Below the pieces are notes generated by a model. It ran no database searches, was not told the origin of the DNA, and saw only the letters and a program-made list of their open reading frames with translations. The translations under genes and the position numbers were made by a program. This document shows, one piece after another, positions 29,499 through 40,800 of a DNA stretch of 64,000 bases (position 1 is the stretch's first letter; the number at the start of each line of letters is the position of its first letter). The stretch is from Allolobophora icterica (taxonomy: Eukaryota > Annelida > Clitellata > Crassiclitellata > Lumbricidae), in contig OY744616.1 in the NCBI GenBank assembly GCA_963556255.1, positions 10,695,491 through 10,759,490 of the forward strand, given 5' to 3'.

Positions 29499-30030
29499 TA
29501 GAGAGTGACACGGTAACGGTTACCGCGGAAATTCCGCGGGAATCCCGCGGGAATGGGGTAGATTTAAAAAAAATTGCGGTAAGAGCACGGTAATGGGGAA
29601 ACACTGGACGGTAATACCGCGGGGCTGGGTATGGAAGCCGCGGTAATACCGCGGTAATGGTATACAGAGTTCATTAATTTCATTTATTCATTTATTTTCA
29701 GCTGAGTTATAACACTATAAATGATCTTCTATTCATTCACAGATTACAAAACAAACAAGCTGAGGTGCAGAATATTTAGTATTTGTCAATTTCATAAATT
29801 TCAATATGCTATCAATTATAATATTACGAGTTATATTTCTTACTTTTAAGACGCGGGAACATTGCGGGGATGAAAATCCATTATGCGGGAATGGTGAGGG
29901 GATGGAGATGAAGGTTACGGGGATGATGAGGGGATGGGGACATGGTCCTGCGGGGACGGGAGGGATGGGGTTAAAAATACAAATGCGGGGTGGGAATGGG
30001 GACACTTTTCTGTCCCCGTGTCACTCTCTA
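29499..30030. mobile_element. hAT-like MITE, 532 bp
   Basis: Perfect 15-bp terminal inverted repeats TAGAGAGTGACACGG and identical 8-bp flanks GTTCATAT at 29491-29498 and 30031-30038. The interior is rich in CCGCGGTAAT and GCGGGAATGG motifs. No transposase frame. Confidence 0.93.
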
Positions 30031-30619
30031 GTTCATATCCCTACTCACCTAATCCTCCGTCACCCAATTCTCGACCTAAACGAAATCCGCCTTAACAGCT
30101 ACTCTGTCTCCTCTGACCCTCCCGGGAACCGGATTCTGGCCCTCTTTTTGACAACGCTTTGGACAACCCCTCTGACTCGACGCAGCGCTCGTGAATAAGT
30201 GAATAAGCTTATGCCCTGCGCTAAGCTTTCGATTGGCGCTTTAGAAATATAGAGATTACGATTCTGGTTTCTCTTACCTTTCGGCCTGTTTGATAGAACG
30301 GAAAATCACTTCTACAATTATAATTGTTGACTGTATTTTCACTCCAAGCGATCATCGTTTATTACCTTCTGAATTATGATAACGACGCCAAAGAAGTTAT
30401 TAGATAAAAAATATATTAGATAAGCTAGAGTCTGATTAGATCAGATCAATAATAGTTTAAGACAACTATTGAAGGAGTACAACAGCAGCAGTAGGTATCA
30501 TATTATATATCATCATCGTTAGCTATCATCCACCATTGTCGTCACCATCGTCGTCGTCCAAATTATCATCGATATCATCATCGTGACCATCATTCTACGT
30601 GCGTACGTGTTAAGACATT

Positions 30620-30805
30620 TAATACACCTTCAAGGACATCTCAAAGGTCCTTCATTCAAGGATATCTCAAACGCCCCTACTTTCAAGGATATCTCAAAGG
30701 CCCCTACCTTCAAAGACATCTCAAAGGCTCTTCATTCAAGGACATATCAAATGCCCTACCTTCAAAGACATCTTAAAGGTCCTACCTTCATGGACATCTC
30801 AAGGC
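30620..30805. repeat. ~27-bp minisatellite upstream of GPCR copy 3 (about 6 units)
   Basis: Units resemble CTACCTTCAAGGACATCTCA plus AAGGCC. Same motif and place as in copies 1 and 2, with intermediate copy number. Confidence 0.9.
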
Positions 30806-31554
30806 GCACTATCACCTCTGCCGTTTCGACGTTTCCGAGCAGAATACAGCAATAGAACTGGTCGCTGCTTGAGTTGTGCAGCTTTTGAACAATTTGAAAA
30901 ATCTTATACTCTTCACAGCCCTTTCCTGGGGCCACGGTCTCTTCGACTCTAGACCGCATAAGAGCGATGCCCAAGATTTTCGAGACGTTGGCGGTTGTGA
31001 CTGGGATGGTGGGTGCCCTTGCCAACGGATTGATGCTGTTTTGCTTCGTCCGATCTCGTCCGAAAAACGATTCCACGATTCTGATCCATCACCAGATGAT
31101 CATCGATATCTTCTGCGGCTGCTTGATCGTCGTTACCTAGCGCCATCAAGATCCCCGACTTCAACATCTACGTGGGGTATCTGGGAACGGTCGTCTGTAA
31201 GACTCTGGGCAGCAATGCCTTTCTCTTTTCGTCATTCAACTCATCGACAGCCAACCTGTTGCTGCTGTCACTGGAGAGATACACGAAGGTAGTACATCCG
31301 GTTTTCCACCGGAAGCACTTCAGACGTTGGATGTACGGCTGGCCGTCGTCCTGGTCTGGATCGATGTCCCTGCCTTGGTCAACGCAGTCATCTCGGCGTT
31401 GACATCGCATGTGGAGGACGGGCAGTGCTTGGTCTCCACCAAGTTTCCCACGCTGAGCCACCGCACTGGATTTGCCGTCTGGTCGTTGGTTGGATTCTTC
31501 ATCGCTCCGTTGATCATTCTCGTTTACTGCTACGCGAGAATGCTGCATGTCACC

Positions 31555-31754
31555 NNNNNNNNNNNNNNNNNNNNNNNNNNNNNNNNNNNNNNNNNNNNNN
31601 NNNNNNNNNNNNNNNNNNNNNNNNNNNNNNNNNNNNNNNNNNNNNNNNNNNNNNNNNNNNNNNNNNNNNNNNNNNNNNNNNNNNNNNNNNNNNNNNNNNN
31701 NNNNNNNNNNNNNNNNNNNNNNNNNNNNNNNNNNNNNNNNNNNNNNNNNNNNNN
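31555..31754. other. Assembly gap (200 N)
   Basis: Exactly 200 N. The 39 bases before it and the 39 after it are the same piece of gene with three differences, so the joined contigs overlap rather than abut. Confidence 0.99.
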
Positions 31755-31904
31755 ATTCTCGTTTACTGTTACGCGAGAATGCTACACGTCACCAGGAAAA
31801 GAACAAACGTCGCAGGTATTCTTCAGATTTATATGGCGTCTCATTTTCAGTCCACAGTGCAACAAACTGTCCCGTCACTCGATTCCTTTCCCTGTTTTAG
31901 GGCG

Positions 31905-32442
<538 letters not shown>

Positions 32443-32959
32443 AGCCTACCTGTATCTCCACCTACGATCTTTCTTCGTTACTAGACTACAACCCAACAGC
32501 ACTTTTGGTCGTTCAGTATCATTCATTTCTGTGCCCAGCATGTACCCTTCGGCCTTCTCTGCTATGAAGCACCACTGCTCTCTGACCTGATCTTCTCATC
32601 GTCTGCATTCTGAGAGTTGCCCTTTGTCTGCTACATAATACAGAGGTGTAGATGTTTATTTAGTGTTGCATTATTAATTCATTCTTCTTTTATTGATTCC
32701 AAAAATTGTCGACAAAAGAAAAATACAGTTTGACATGAAATATTAGCAGGGTGTTAAGGAACAAACGGTAGACCCGCTTAAATATGGCCACCAATTTACA
32801 AGCAGTAGGCCTACCAATGGAGAGGAAGACATGTCAGTTGTTGGCTTTAATTAAATGTGTAGTAAAAATCCTAACTATTGAAATAATCGGTTCATACACA
32901 TGAACTGCTAAACAACAAGTGAAACTTAACTAAAATGTGCACTAAGGTCTAAATTACAG

Positions 32960-33917
32960 CAGTCTTGTTGTCAAGACCTTAAACCTCAAGACCAAGACCA
33001 AGACCTTGAACCTCAAGACCAAGACCAAGACCAAGCCTTTGAACCTCAAGACCAAGACCAAGACCTTGAACCTCAAGACCAAGACCAAGACCAAGCCTTT
33101 GAACCTCAAGACCAAGACCAAGACCTTGAACCTCAAGACCAAGACCAAGACTTTGAACCTCAAGACCAAGACCAAGACCAAGACTTTGAAACTCAAGACC
33201 AAATCCGAGAAAAATACCCAAAAAATCACAACCATATCCAGACTTCTATTCCTTACTAAAAAAAATTGTCAAATCGGACTACTCGCTATTTTAATTAAAG
33301 CATGAATCTTTTATTCAAACGAAACAACTCCGAATTCAGACTGCAGAGAATTCCGAATTCGTATTTACAAAAGTCCCTCATGCGAAATATTATTCCAAAT
33401 GCCTGTTACGTTTTATAAAAACCAATTCGCTCAGAATTTTCTGACCAAGACGTGACCTGTGGGGCCTCATAAAATTTCTGCCATGTGAAAAATACGTTCT
33501 ACAGTGTTAAATTCACTGGCACGCAGAGCAGCTTTTCATGTACGGGATGTAAATGTACAAATTGTGAGTCTGTTTTGAAATCATTCCATGGTAAATAACC
33601 GGAAGTCGAAATAAATGTCAGAAGCAACAGTAAAGCCTCACTCACACCGTGTAAATACTAAAGCAATTGTGTTAGTAATTATTGGATAAATTATTAAAAT
33701 CCTTAGTTAAATGACTGTTCATATTGTCAAAAGTCTTGGTCTTGGTCTTGCAAAACCAAGACCAAGACTTTGAACCTCAAGACCAAGACCAAGACCTTGA
33801 ACCTCAAGACCAAGACCAAGACTTTTGGTCTCAAGACCAAGACCAAGACCAAGACTTTTAAAAACGAACTCGAGTGCACTCGAGACCAAGACTTTGGTCT
33901 CGAGGACAACAAGACTG
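32960..33917. mobile_element. hAT element, 958 bp, with AAGACCAAGACC minisatellites
   Basis: Ends CAGTCTTGTTGTCAAGACC and CAGTCTTGTTGTCCTCGAG (reverse-complemented right end), flanks AATTACAG (32952-32959) and AATTAGAG (33918-33925), 7 of 8 matching. Tandem arrays of a ~36-bp unit based on CAAGACCAAGACCTTGAACC fill both subterminal regions (32975-33205, 33735-33895). The related element at 37617-39987 lies in opposite orientation. Confidence 0.88.
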
Positions 33918-34849
33918 AATTAGAGAAGTTTTTTTTACCATTTAAGAGTATTAATGTGAACATGTTATAAGTCGTTTAGTATTTCTTATTGCCTCTGTCA
34001 TGCATTCAATTTTCACCTAATTATTTCATTTCTTAAACATTGCGGTTAGTTGTTCATATAGTCACACTTCTTGATAAGTTTGTCCTATTAATTCGCATCA
34101 TCTTCTCCTTCCGTTTCAGTACGGTCAGTTTCAATGATACAATTTCGCGGAGATCAACGAGGCAAACTGTATATTTAGCGAGTCTCAATAATGTTACCTG
34201 TGTTGGCTGGTGATTCACATTATTTTGAATTGTCTCAGTGCCGAACTTCAACAACATGATTAAGACGTCCGCTCAGCAGAATGCCATTCGGGCCCAGTTA
34301 AGCGTCATCAAGACCTTCCTCATTGTCTCTGTGTGTTTCGTGGTTTGCTGGTGTCCCACCCGAACGCTCTTCTTCCTCTACAACATCGGCGTCCTTAAAG
34401 AACTCCAGGCAAGCATCCAACTCCCAACCATCTTCATGGCCAACCTCAGCGTCTGTCTCAACCCGTTCATCTACGCAGCCCAGCTGGATCCTGTGAGGAA
34501 GTACCTGCGCCAGATGTTCCGCTGTGGCCATCGAAGGGTGAACGACTTGGACATGGCACAACGTACTACAGGCGTTTCTGTTGTAACTGCTACGCTTGTA
34601 AATGCTATCGGGAGTCGTCTTGATTGAAGGCGTTGATGTCAAACTCTAAATATCAAGCACACATACATGAATTCTAATTTGCCCGCGATACGAAACTTTT
34701 TCAATAATCGATTTGGAACTTGATTTGTTGTTTATGAATGACTACTAACTTAAGTTTACTCACTAGTAATTAGTGCTATGATGTCAATCGGTTAGGTATT
34801 CCGGCGTGATGTTTTGGGCTTCAAATGACGAAAGTTAGAATGTTGTGTC

Positions 34850-34855
34850 AATAAA
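34850..34855 (+). promoter_or_regulatory. Possible polyadenylation signal of GPCR copy 3
   Basis: AATAAA 223 bp after the stop codon of copy 3 exon 2. The equivalent base string in copy 1 is ATTAAG. Confidence 0.45.
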
Positions 34856-34924
34856 ACTGTTTTCTGTATTGACTGATGTATAGTAAGAATTTATGTGCAT
34901 TGTAAACGATTATTCGAAGAAGTA

Positions 34925-35075
34925 TCAGAGGAAATAGGTCCGGCCCAGTTGGCTACATTGGTTAGAACGTACATCCCATGCACCTCTGTGCGTGCGGGTC
35001 CTAGTTCGTCTCTCGGTGGTGGTTTATTTAAGAAATTTAAATCTCGGGCTAGCAAGATCCGTACATGGGGACCCA
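34925..35075 (+). repeat. tRNA-like SINE, second family
   Basis: CCAGTTGGCTACATTGGTTA, then CATCCCATGCACCTCTGTG and GGGTCCTAGTTCGTC resemble a degenerate tRNA head (A box, anticodon region, B box). Also seen at 36305-36440 with GGCTCGGTTAGCTACCTTGC and CATCCCACGCACCTCTGTG. Confidence 0.5.
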
Positions 35076-35077
35076 TT

Positions 35078-35340
35078 CAAACGGACAGCCGTGGTGATCA
35101 TGAAGGATCTAACCCGATCATAGGTGTAATTTGTGGGGGGTACAAGGGGTACCCATACCCCCACTTTTTGGACTAGGGTACCGCACCCCCCCCCACTTTT
35201 TTTAACAATGCCAATTAAAAACTTTTATTAGTGTGCTTTCCCAGAGTTCGCAGTTTCCGCCTCTGAACCCGATGAATTCAATGAAAAATTGGCATGGTCG
35301 AGGACATACGGATAGTCGCTATATAAAAACGTTTGCATTT
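35078..35340 (+). repeat. Interspersed repeat (CATTCAAACGGGC family) cut by hAT
   Basis: CCCATTCAAACGGACAGCCG to AACCCGAT (35118), continuing after 35265 with GAATTCAATGAAAAATTGGC and GTCGAGGACATACGG, collinear with 16430-16535. Confidence 0.75.
35119..35265. mobile_element. hAT MITE, 147 bp
   Basis: Ends CATAGGTGTAATTTG and CAGAGGCGGAAACTG (reverse-complemented right end) with identical 8-bp flanks AACCCGAT at 35111-35118 and 35266-35273. This short copy shows the ground state of the minisatellite-expanded relative at 55-342. Confidence 0.9.
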
Positions 35341-36304
35341 ATATTTACAGATCGTCAACACATGATGATTTGTTATCCTATTATATTCAGGATTGGGACT
35401 GGCACTACCAGAGTACGGGCAGTGGCGTAGTTAACACTTAAGAGCGGTTTTTGGAACCTCAATGAGTGAAGCATGCATTGCTTCCTCGGCGACTGAATTA
35501 GATCAGATCGATGCAATCCTGTGGACTCAAGCTGTATACCAGAAGGCCTAACCAGACAGCCACAATGCCACATCTTTAATGTCATAGCTGGAACCTTTGG
35601 TTGACGCTGGTGCCCTGCAGCTATATGGTTCAAGCGTTGGCCCAACAAACGTCTCTGTTAGGGAAGATTAGGTTACTTAATTCATATAGGCGTGAAATCG
35701 TTCCACTAACTGATGCGTTCTTCATCGTGAATTTTGATCGAATGAACGACTTGCGGTGATTATCGAGAATGTGGAAGCTTCTTGGAGTTCTTGGCACCTT
35801 TCAAAGCACCAGAAAATCTCTTTCTCGTCACTGGTCAAAACTTAACGTCGGTTGTTGAATTTACTGGGGTGGTGCATAAAACTGTATTTTCCGCTCTTCC
35901 TACTCCTTACCTGCCAGCATTTTCATGAGCATTAGGCCTAGGGTAGTTGGGACCGCTATGTTTATGTTTACATTTGTTTGGGCTCAATACGGGCCTATAT
36001 TGAAATATGGGCCCCATATGGGTTGCACATGGGCATGATGGCAGTTTTCGCCAACCCACTGTAAATGCAAATTAGTTTGCTTGGTGATGAGAGCAGTTCG
36101 ACAAAGTGATCGTTTAAGGAGTTATTATAAGTTATAATTAACTGACAAAAACATCAATGTTGTCCAGGTAAGAGAATGCCCACGTAGTGACGTAGGCCTA
36201 TAGCGAATAAATCATTGTGTAGAGTCTCAACCCTATTTGCACCCTTTTAGCAACTTTTGTCTGTGTGACTGCGTCCATGGTAGGCTGCATAGCACTGCAT
36301 AGGA

Positions 36305-36440
36305 CTACATTGCTGGCTCGGTTAGCTACCTTGCGTGGTTACAACTAGTAGGCCTATACATCCCACGCACCTCTGTGTTGAGGGTGCCGGCTCGCATACA
36401 TTATGGCTTATTTTAGAGATTTTAATCCAGCCAGAGGCTG
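36305..36440 (+). repeat. tRNA-like SINE, second family
   Basis: Diverged copy of 34925-35075, including CTCGGTTAGCTACC and CATCCCACGCACCTCTGTG. Confidence 0.45.
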
Positions 36441-37423
36441 GCTTGAATGAAACCGTACACTCTCGATGATCTTAAATGGTGTGAATTGAATAGCCTACTC
36501 GTCTGTTGAACATCAAAACTGACATAGCGCAACTAGAACAAGCTACAAAGGTTATTGACTCTCGAGCAGCTAATTAGCGTCAATAGGCATTCTTGTAGAA
36601 AATACGGGGTAAAAATTATGATCGTCTTTTTTGGGTATGGTAAATTTATGTGGTCTCGCTCGAAGGTTGCGCCCACTATTGCGGAGGAGAGGAACAGGCC
36701 GCGCAGCACATTAGGATCCCTCATGCTAGCATGAAAAAGTCGTTCATCTGACAAGTTTATTGGCCAACTGGTCGACCTCATCAGGATCGCCAGAGAGGAA
36801 TATGCCACGGGCTAGTCGCCTAAACAAACGGTCAATCGGATCCGTTCAAACGGGGAGCAGTGGTGAAGGATCTCACCAGCGGCCGATCTATTCATAGGAA
36901 AATGAGCAGGGTCGAGCTCTCAGGGCCAACATTAATTTTGAAATTTGTCTACCACGGTACTTCGCTAATTTCAAGGTGACGTAGCGCTCGCCTGTTGTTT
37001 TTGATATGACCTTCGCTAGTGGCACGCCAAAGTCGATTTTTAAACTTCTTTTACTTGGTGATACTATAAGAAATAAAGTTTGAAAACCGCTGCTCTAGCC
37101 ACATCTTGGCGTAATAATTCCTGAATACGCCATTGATGCCAGACGCAGCATTATCAGTTTCTTGCCAACCACTTAAAACAATATGGCTGCTTAATATGGC
37201 CGACGTTTGAAGTCTGTTGAAATATTTAGCCTGCTGCGACGTGCTATACAATATTTATTTGCGGAGAGTTTTGTAAAATAGTTGATCTCTAGGATGGGAC
37301 TCAGGCATTTAGTTTGTTATGTTGGCTTCTTTGGTGAGCTTATAACATACAGATTATGACTAAATTTCTAAAACATGTTTCACTCGCCAATCATTATGAC
37401 CCATTGCGTGTCGGAATGCTAGC
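36441..37423. other. Spacer after the GPCR array
   Basis: Contains one CATTCAAACGGGC-family copy at 36838-36915. Otherwise I see no coding exon or strong repeat. Confidence 0.4.
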
Positions 37424-37431
37424 TTTGGTGT

Positions 37432-37560
37432 CAGTGCCGTCTTAACAGCATTGTAGGCCCTGGGTAAAGCAATGCATTGTCGCGCGTGGAGGTCACGCAC
37501 ACTTTAGAATCGTGGACCCTTCGCGACTGCCCAGCGTGCCCATGCCTTAAGACGGCACTG
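37432..37560. mobile_element. hAT MITE, 129 bp
   Basis: Perfect 14-bp terminal inverted repeats CAGTGCCGTCTTAA and identical 8-bp flanks TTTGGTGT at 37424-37431 and 37561-37568. Too short to code. Confidence 0.95.
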
Positions 37561-38017
37561 TTTGGTGTTACTATTGGACACTGGTGTGTGTAATACACAA
37601 AAATGAAGCTTGGAACCAGTCTTGTTGTCCTCGAGTTCATTTTTAAATGTCTTGGTCTTGGTCTTGGTCTTGAGGTTCAAGGTCTTGGTCTTGGTCTTGA
37701 GGTTCAAAGTCTTGGTCTTGGTTTTGCAAGACCAAGACCAAGACCGGCTGTCAATATGAACAGTCATTAATTTTGACAAACGGCAAGAATTTTAAAAATT
37801 TATCCAATAATTACTCATACAGTTATTGCTTCAGTATTTACACGGTATGAATGAGGCTTCACTGATGTTTTGGACAATTATTTTGACTTCCGGTTATTTA
37901 CCCAGGGCCGGCGTTAAGGCCCCCGAACCCCCCGGTTGGGGGGCCTCAAGTTTGTAAGGGGCCTCCAAATTTAGCTGGTCATTACACCTATGTGTGATTG
38001 TTTCTGAAGCCCACGAC

Positions 38018-38319
38018 CAGAGGCGCGTTTACAGAAAACGGGGCCCTAGGCACAAACTGTTTTGGGGCCTTCTGAACTTAATGTTATTGTTCACAATTGC
38101 ACAGAAAAATTATTAGCCCAAATGAATTAAACAATTATAAATTACAATAATATACGTTTAAGTGAATGCTAAAAATGTGAAAAAAAGGAAAATGGGTTAT
38201 ATTTAAAATAATTCAAAAATGTTATTTTTATAACTGAACAAAAATATTTTCATTCGTTTGGGGCCCTCCAAGATTTGGGAGCCCTAGGCGCGCGCCTGGG
38301 GCCCCAAATCGCGCCTCTG
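38018..38319. mobile_element. Third-level hAT-like insertion, 302 bp
   Basis: Ends CAGAGGCGCGTTTAC and CAGAGGCGCGATTTGG (reverse-complemented right end), both followed by GGGGCCCTAGG-type motifs. No matching 8-bp flanks are evident. A related left end recurs at 38684-38745. Confidence 0.65.
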
Positions 38320-38499
38320 TGTTACGGCCTTTCATACGCTTGACCCCGACAGTCTTCAATCATTAGGTTTAGTGCTTTTACTTCCACTATAGGAATGATT
38401 CCGTCCGTCCTTGGCGTATTGGCCAGTCGTGTAACTCGTGTTAATCACAACTAAATATCCAAAAAAGCTTCTCTTTCCGTATGCCTGCTCTAGGTATTG

Positions 38500-39310
38500 G
38501 CCTACACAGGACAAATCTTAAGAAAACTGTCGTTTACTCTTCATGTGAAATGTCAGGAGTACAGTCCAGAATTGTGGAAAAGTATTTTGCGTATTGCAAT
38601 GCTTCCATGTTGGTGTCTTGAATCTCCTCAGCAACCAAATCGATCAACTCATTCTGAATATCTTAAGCTGGACAAGTAGTGGGCAGAGGCGCGTTTTCGA
38701 ATAGGCGCACTAGGTGTGCGCCTAGGGCCCCCAAATCTGCTACTACAAGTGCACGGGAAATTGTTGAAGATATACATGGAGGTGCACAACACTCCCTTGA
38801 ACGAGAAATCAGCGTAGAAAAGCCCATTTTGACTACGATCGAATATGCAGATGAAATGGATAAATTTACACCTGAACAACGATTTAAAGCAGATTTTTTT
38901 CTGAAACTTCTGTATCAGGTGCTGGTGTCAGTTCAGTCACGGTTCAGCAGATCAAGGATTGGAACAGCATTTTTGGGTTCTCTGTCATTCCAACACGCTC
39001 GTCAAATGCACGACACAGATCAACTGCAAAAACATTCTGTTTACTTCTACGAGAAGATGAGAGACGTAGAAACAAATGAACTTCTAGTGGAGTTTTCACG
39101 TTTTATTGCAGTTATTTGTAGCCTAGAGACAGTCAGCTGACAACAGCGCGAGACTTTCTACAGTATACGGTCTACCTTTATGTGAATGAACTTCCTGACT
39201 TCCCCAAATCTGAGATCCATTGCACTAAGGATTCTTCTAAGCATCCCAGTAACAGTAGCTAGTGCTGAGCGCAGTTTCAACACGTTGAAACTAGTTAAAA
39301 TTAACATTTA
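38500..39310 (+). pseudogene. hAT transposase remnant
   Basis: From about 38720 the plus strand reads a ~140-codon open piece with DEMDKFTPEQRF and FYEKMRDVETNELL, typical of hAT transposases in the DUF4371 group. After a break, SVASAERSFNTLKL-type sequence (39255-39310) gives the C-terminal hAT dimerisation signature. The frame upstream is interrupted at 38684 by a CAGAGGCGCGTTTTCG end fragment. Confidence 0.7.
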
Positions 39311-40044
39311 ATCGTTCCACCACGCTCGGCTGTTTTCATCGCTAGCAATGATTTCAATAGCAAGTAAAAAGAGACTTGACGTTCGGTCGTTCTCGTTTGC
39401 ATGTGTATATTTCATAGTTATTGGGGGCCTCAAGTAAGGCTTGGGGGGCCTCAAGTAAGGCTTGGGGGCCTCAAGTACCCTAGCGCCGGCACTGTATTTA
39501 CCATGGAATGATTTCAAACAGACTCATGATTAATTTGTACATTTACATCCGGTTCTTGAAAAGCTGCCTTGTGTGCTAGCGATTCCAGCACTTGTAGACC
39601 GTGTTTTTTCACATGGCAGAATTTTTTTGAGGCCCAACAGGTCACGTCTTGGTCAGAAAATTCTGAGCAAATTGGTTTTTATAAAATTCAACAGGCATTT
39701 GGAATAACATTTCGCATGAAGGACTTTTGTAAATACGAATTAGGAATTCTCTGCAGTCTCCATTTAAGAGTTGTTTTGCTTGAATAAAAGAAAAAACTCA
39801 TGTTTTCATTAAAATAACGAGTAGTCCGACTGGACAATTTTTAATAAGGAATAGAAGTCTGGATACGACTATGATTTTTTTGGTCTTGGTCTCGGTCTTG
39901 GTCTTGAGGTTCAAGGTCTTGGTCTTGGTCTTGGTCTTGTGGTTCAAGGTCTTGGTCTTGAGGTTTAAGGTCTTGACAACAAGACTGCTTGGAACCCTGC
40001 GAACTGTTCAGCTTATTTATTCTCCTAACCGTGGTTATTTGCAC

Positions 40045-40310
40045 GGTGGTGGTGGTGGTGGTGGTGGTGGTGGTGGTGGTGGTGGTGGTGGTGGTGGTGG
40101 TGGTGGTGGTGGTGGTGGTGGTGGTGGTGGTGGTGGTGGTGGTGGTGGTGGTGGTGGTGGTGGTGGTGGTGGTGGTGGTGGTGGTGGTGGTGGTGGTGGT
40201 GGTGGTGGTGGTGGTGGTGGTGGTGGTGGTGGTGGTGGTGGTGGTGGTGGTGGTGGTGGTGGTGGTGGTGGTGGTGGTGGTGGTGGTGGTGGTGGTGGTG
40301 GTGGTGGTGG
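40045..40310. repeat. (GGT)n microsatellite, ~88 units
   Basis: 266 bp of uninterrupted GGT triplets. Poly-Gly, poly-Val and poly-Pro frames across it are not genes. Confidence 0.99.
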
Positions 40311-40800
40311 CAGAAATTTAAGTGCCATAGTCGATGAGAAATCGATGCAACGATTCAGAAGCACTTTTCAAAAGGTTCTGCAAAATTTCATACTCTTAGA
40401 TCTAAATTGCCTGTAGTAGAATACATTTTTATAAGTAGAATTCTGCATAATTAAATATTGTATGTTGCTATTCGTGCATTATTTAACTACTTTCGTGTTT
40501 ATCTGTGTGTTGTATGTATGCATTAGGATATTTATGTAGTGCTTTTATCCGTCAAAAGCACAAATCAAATTCCAGGACATTTCGTACTCATTGACCAAAT
40601 TATCTTAAAAAGACTGAGCACTTTCTTTATTATCACTAGAAAAGTAGTTCGATTATTAAAGATTATTTCGCCTTGCATACAGTTGTATTCTACTTTCCTT
40701 ATTCTTCTAGCTAACTACTGGTTACAAGTTCATTACTTGTGAGGAATCTGACTTTTAATGTAACAAGTCATCTAAACTAATTTTCTCTTGATTTTTTTAG

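Larger units (their letters stand above)
26390..30250 (+). repeat. L2-like LINE 3' end and flank (copy B), split by two hAT elements
   Basis: Three blocks, 26390-26934, 29319-29498 and 30031-30250, are collinear with the unbroken copy at 21190-22160. The second block reads ISHTAPRLWNDLPPEF. The first break is the element at 26935-29318 and the second the element at 29499-30030. Removing each element and one copy of its 8-bp duplication restores collinearity. Confidence 0.85.
37903..39494. mobile_element. hAT element, 1592 bp, nested, with transposase remnant
   Basis: Ends CAGGGCCGGCGTTAAGG and CAGTGCCGGCGCTAGGG (reverse-complemented right end), identical 8-bp flanks TATTTACC at 37895-37902 and 39495-39502. 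Subterminal GGGGCCTCAAGTAAGGCTTG repeats lie near the right end. Carries a broken plus-strand transposase and at least one further insertion. Confidence 0.93.
37617..39987. mobile_element. hAT element, outer layer of a three-level nest
   Basis: Ends CAGTCTTGTTGTCCTCGAG and CAGTCTTGTTGTCAAGACC (reverse-complemented right end), identical 8-bp flanks CTTGGAAC at 37609-37616 and 39988-39995. It is the inverted relative of 32960-33917, with the same CTTGGTCTTGAGGTTCAA minisatellites near both ends. Interrupted by the element at 37903-39494; without that insertion it would be about 771 bp. Confidence 0.92.

Noticed and set aside
35413..35440. hAT end CAGTGGCGTAGTTAAC
   Set aside because: One end only; no matching right end or duplication within reach.
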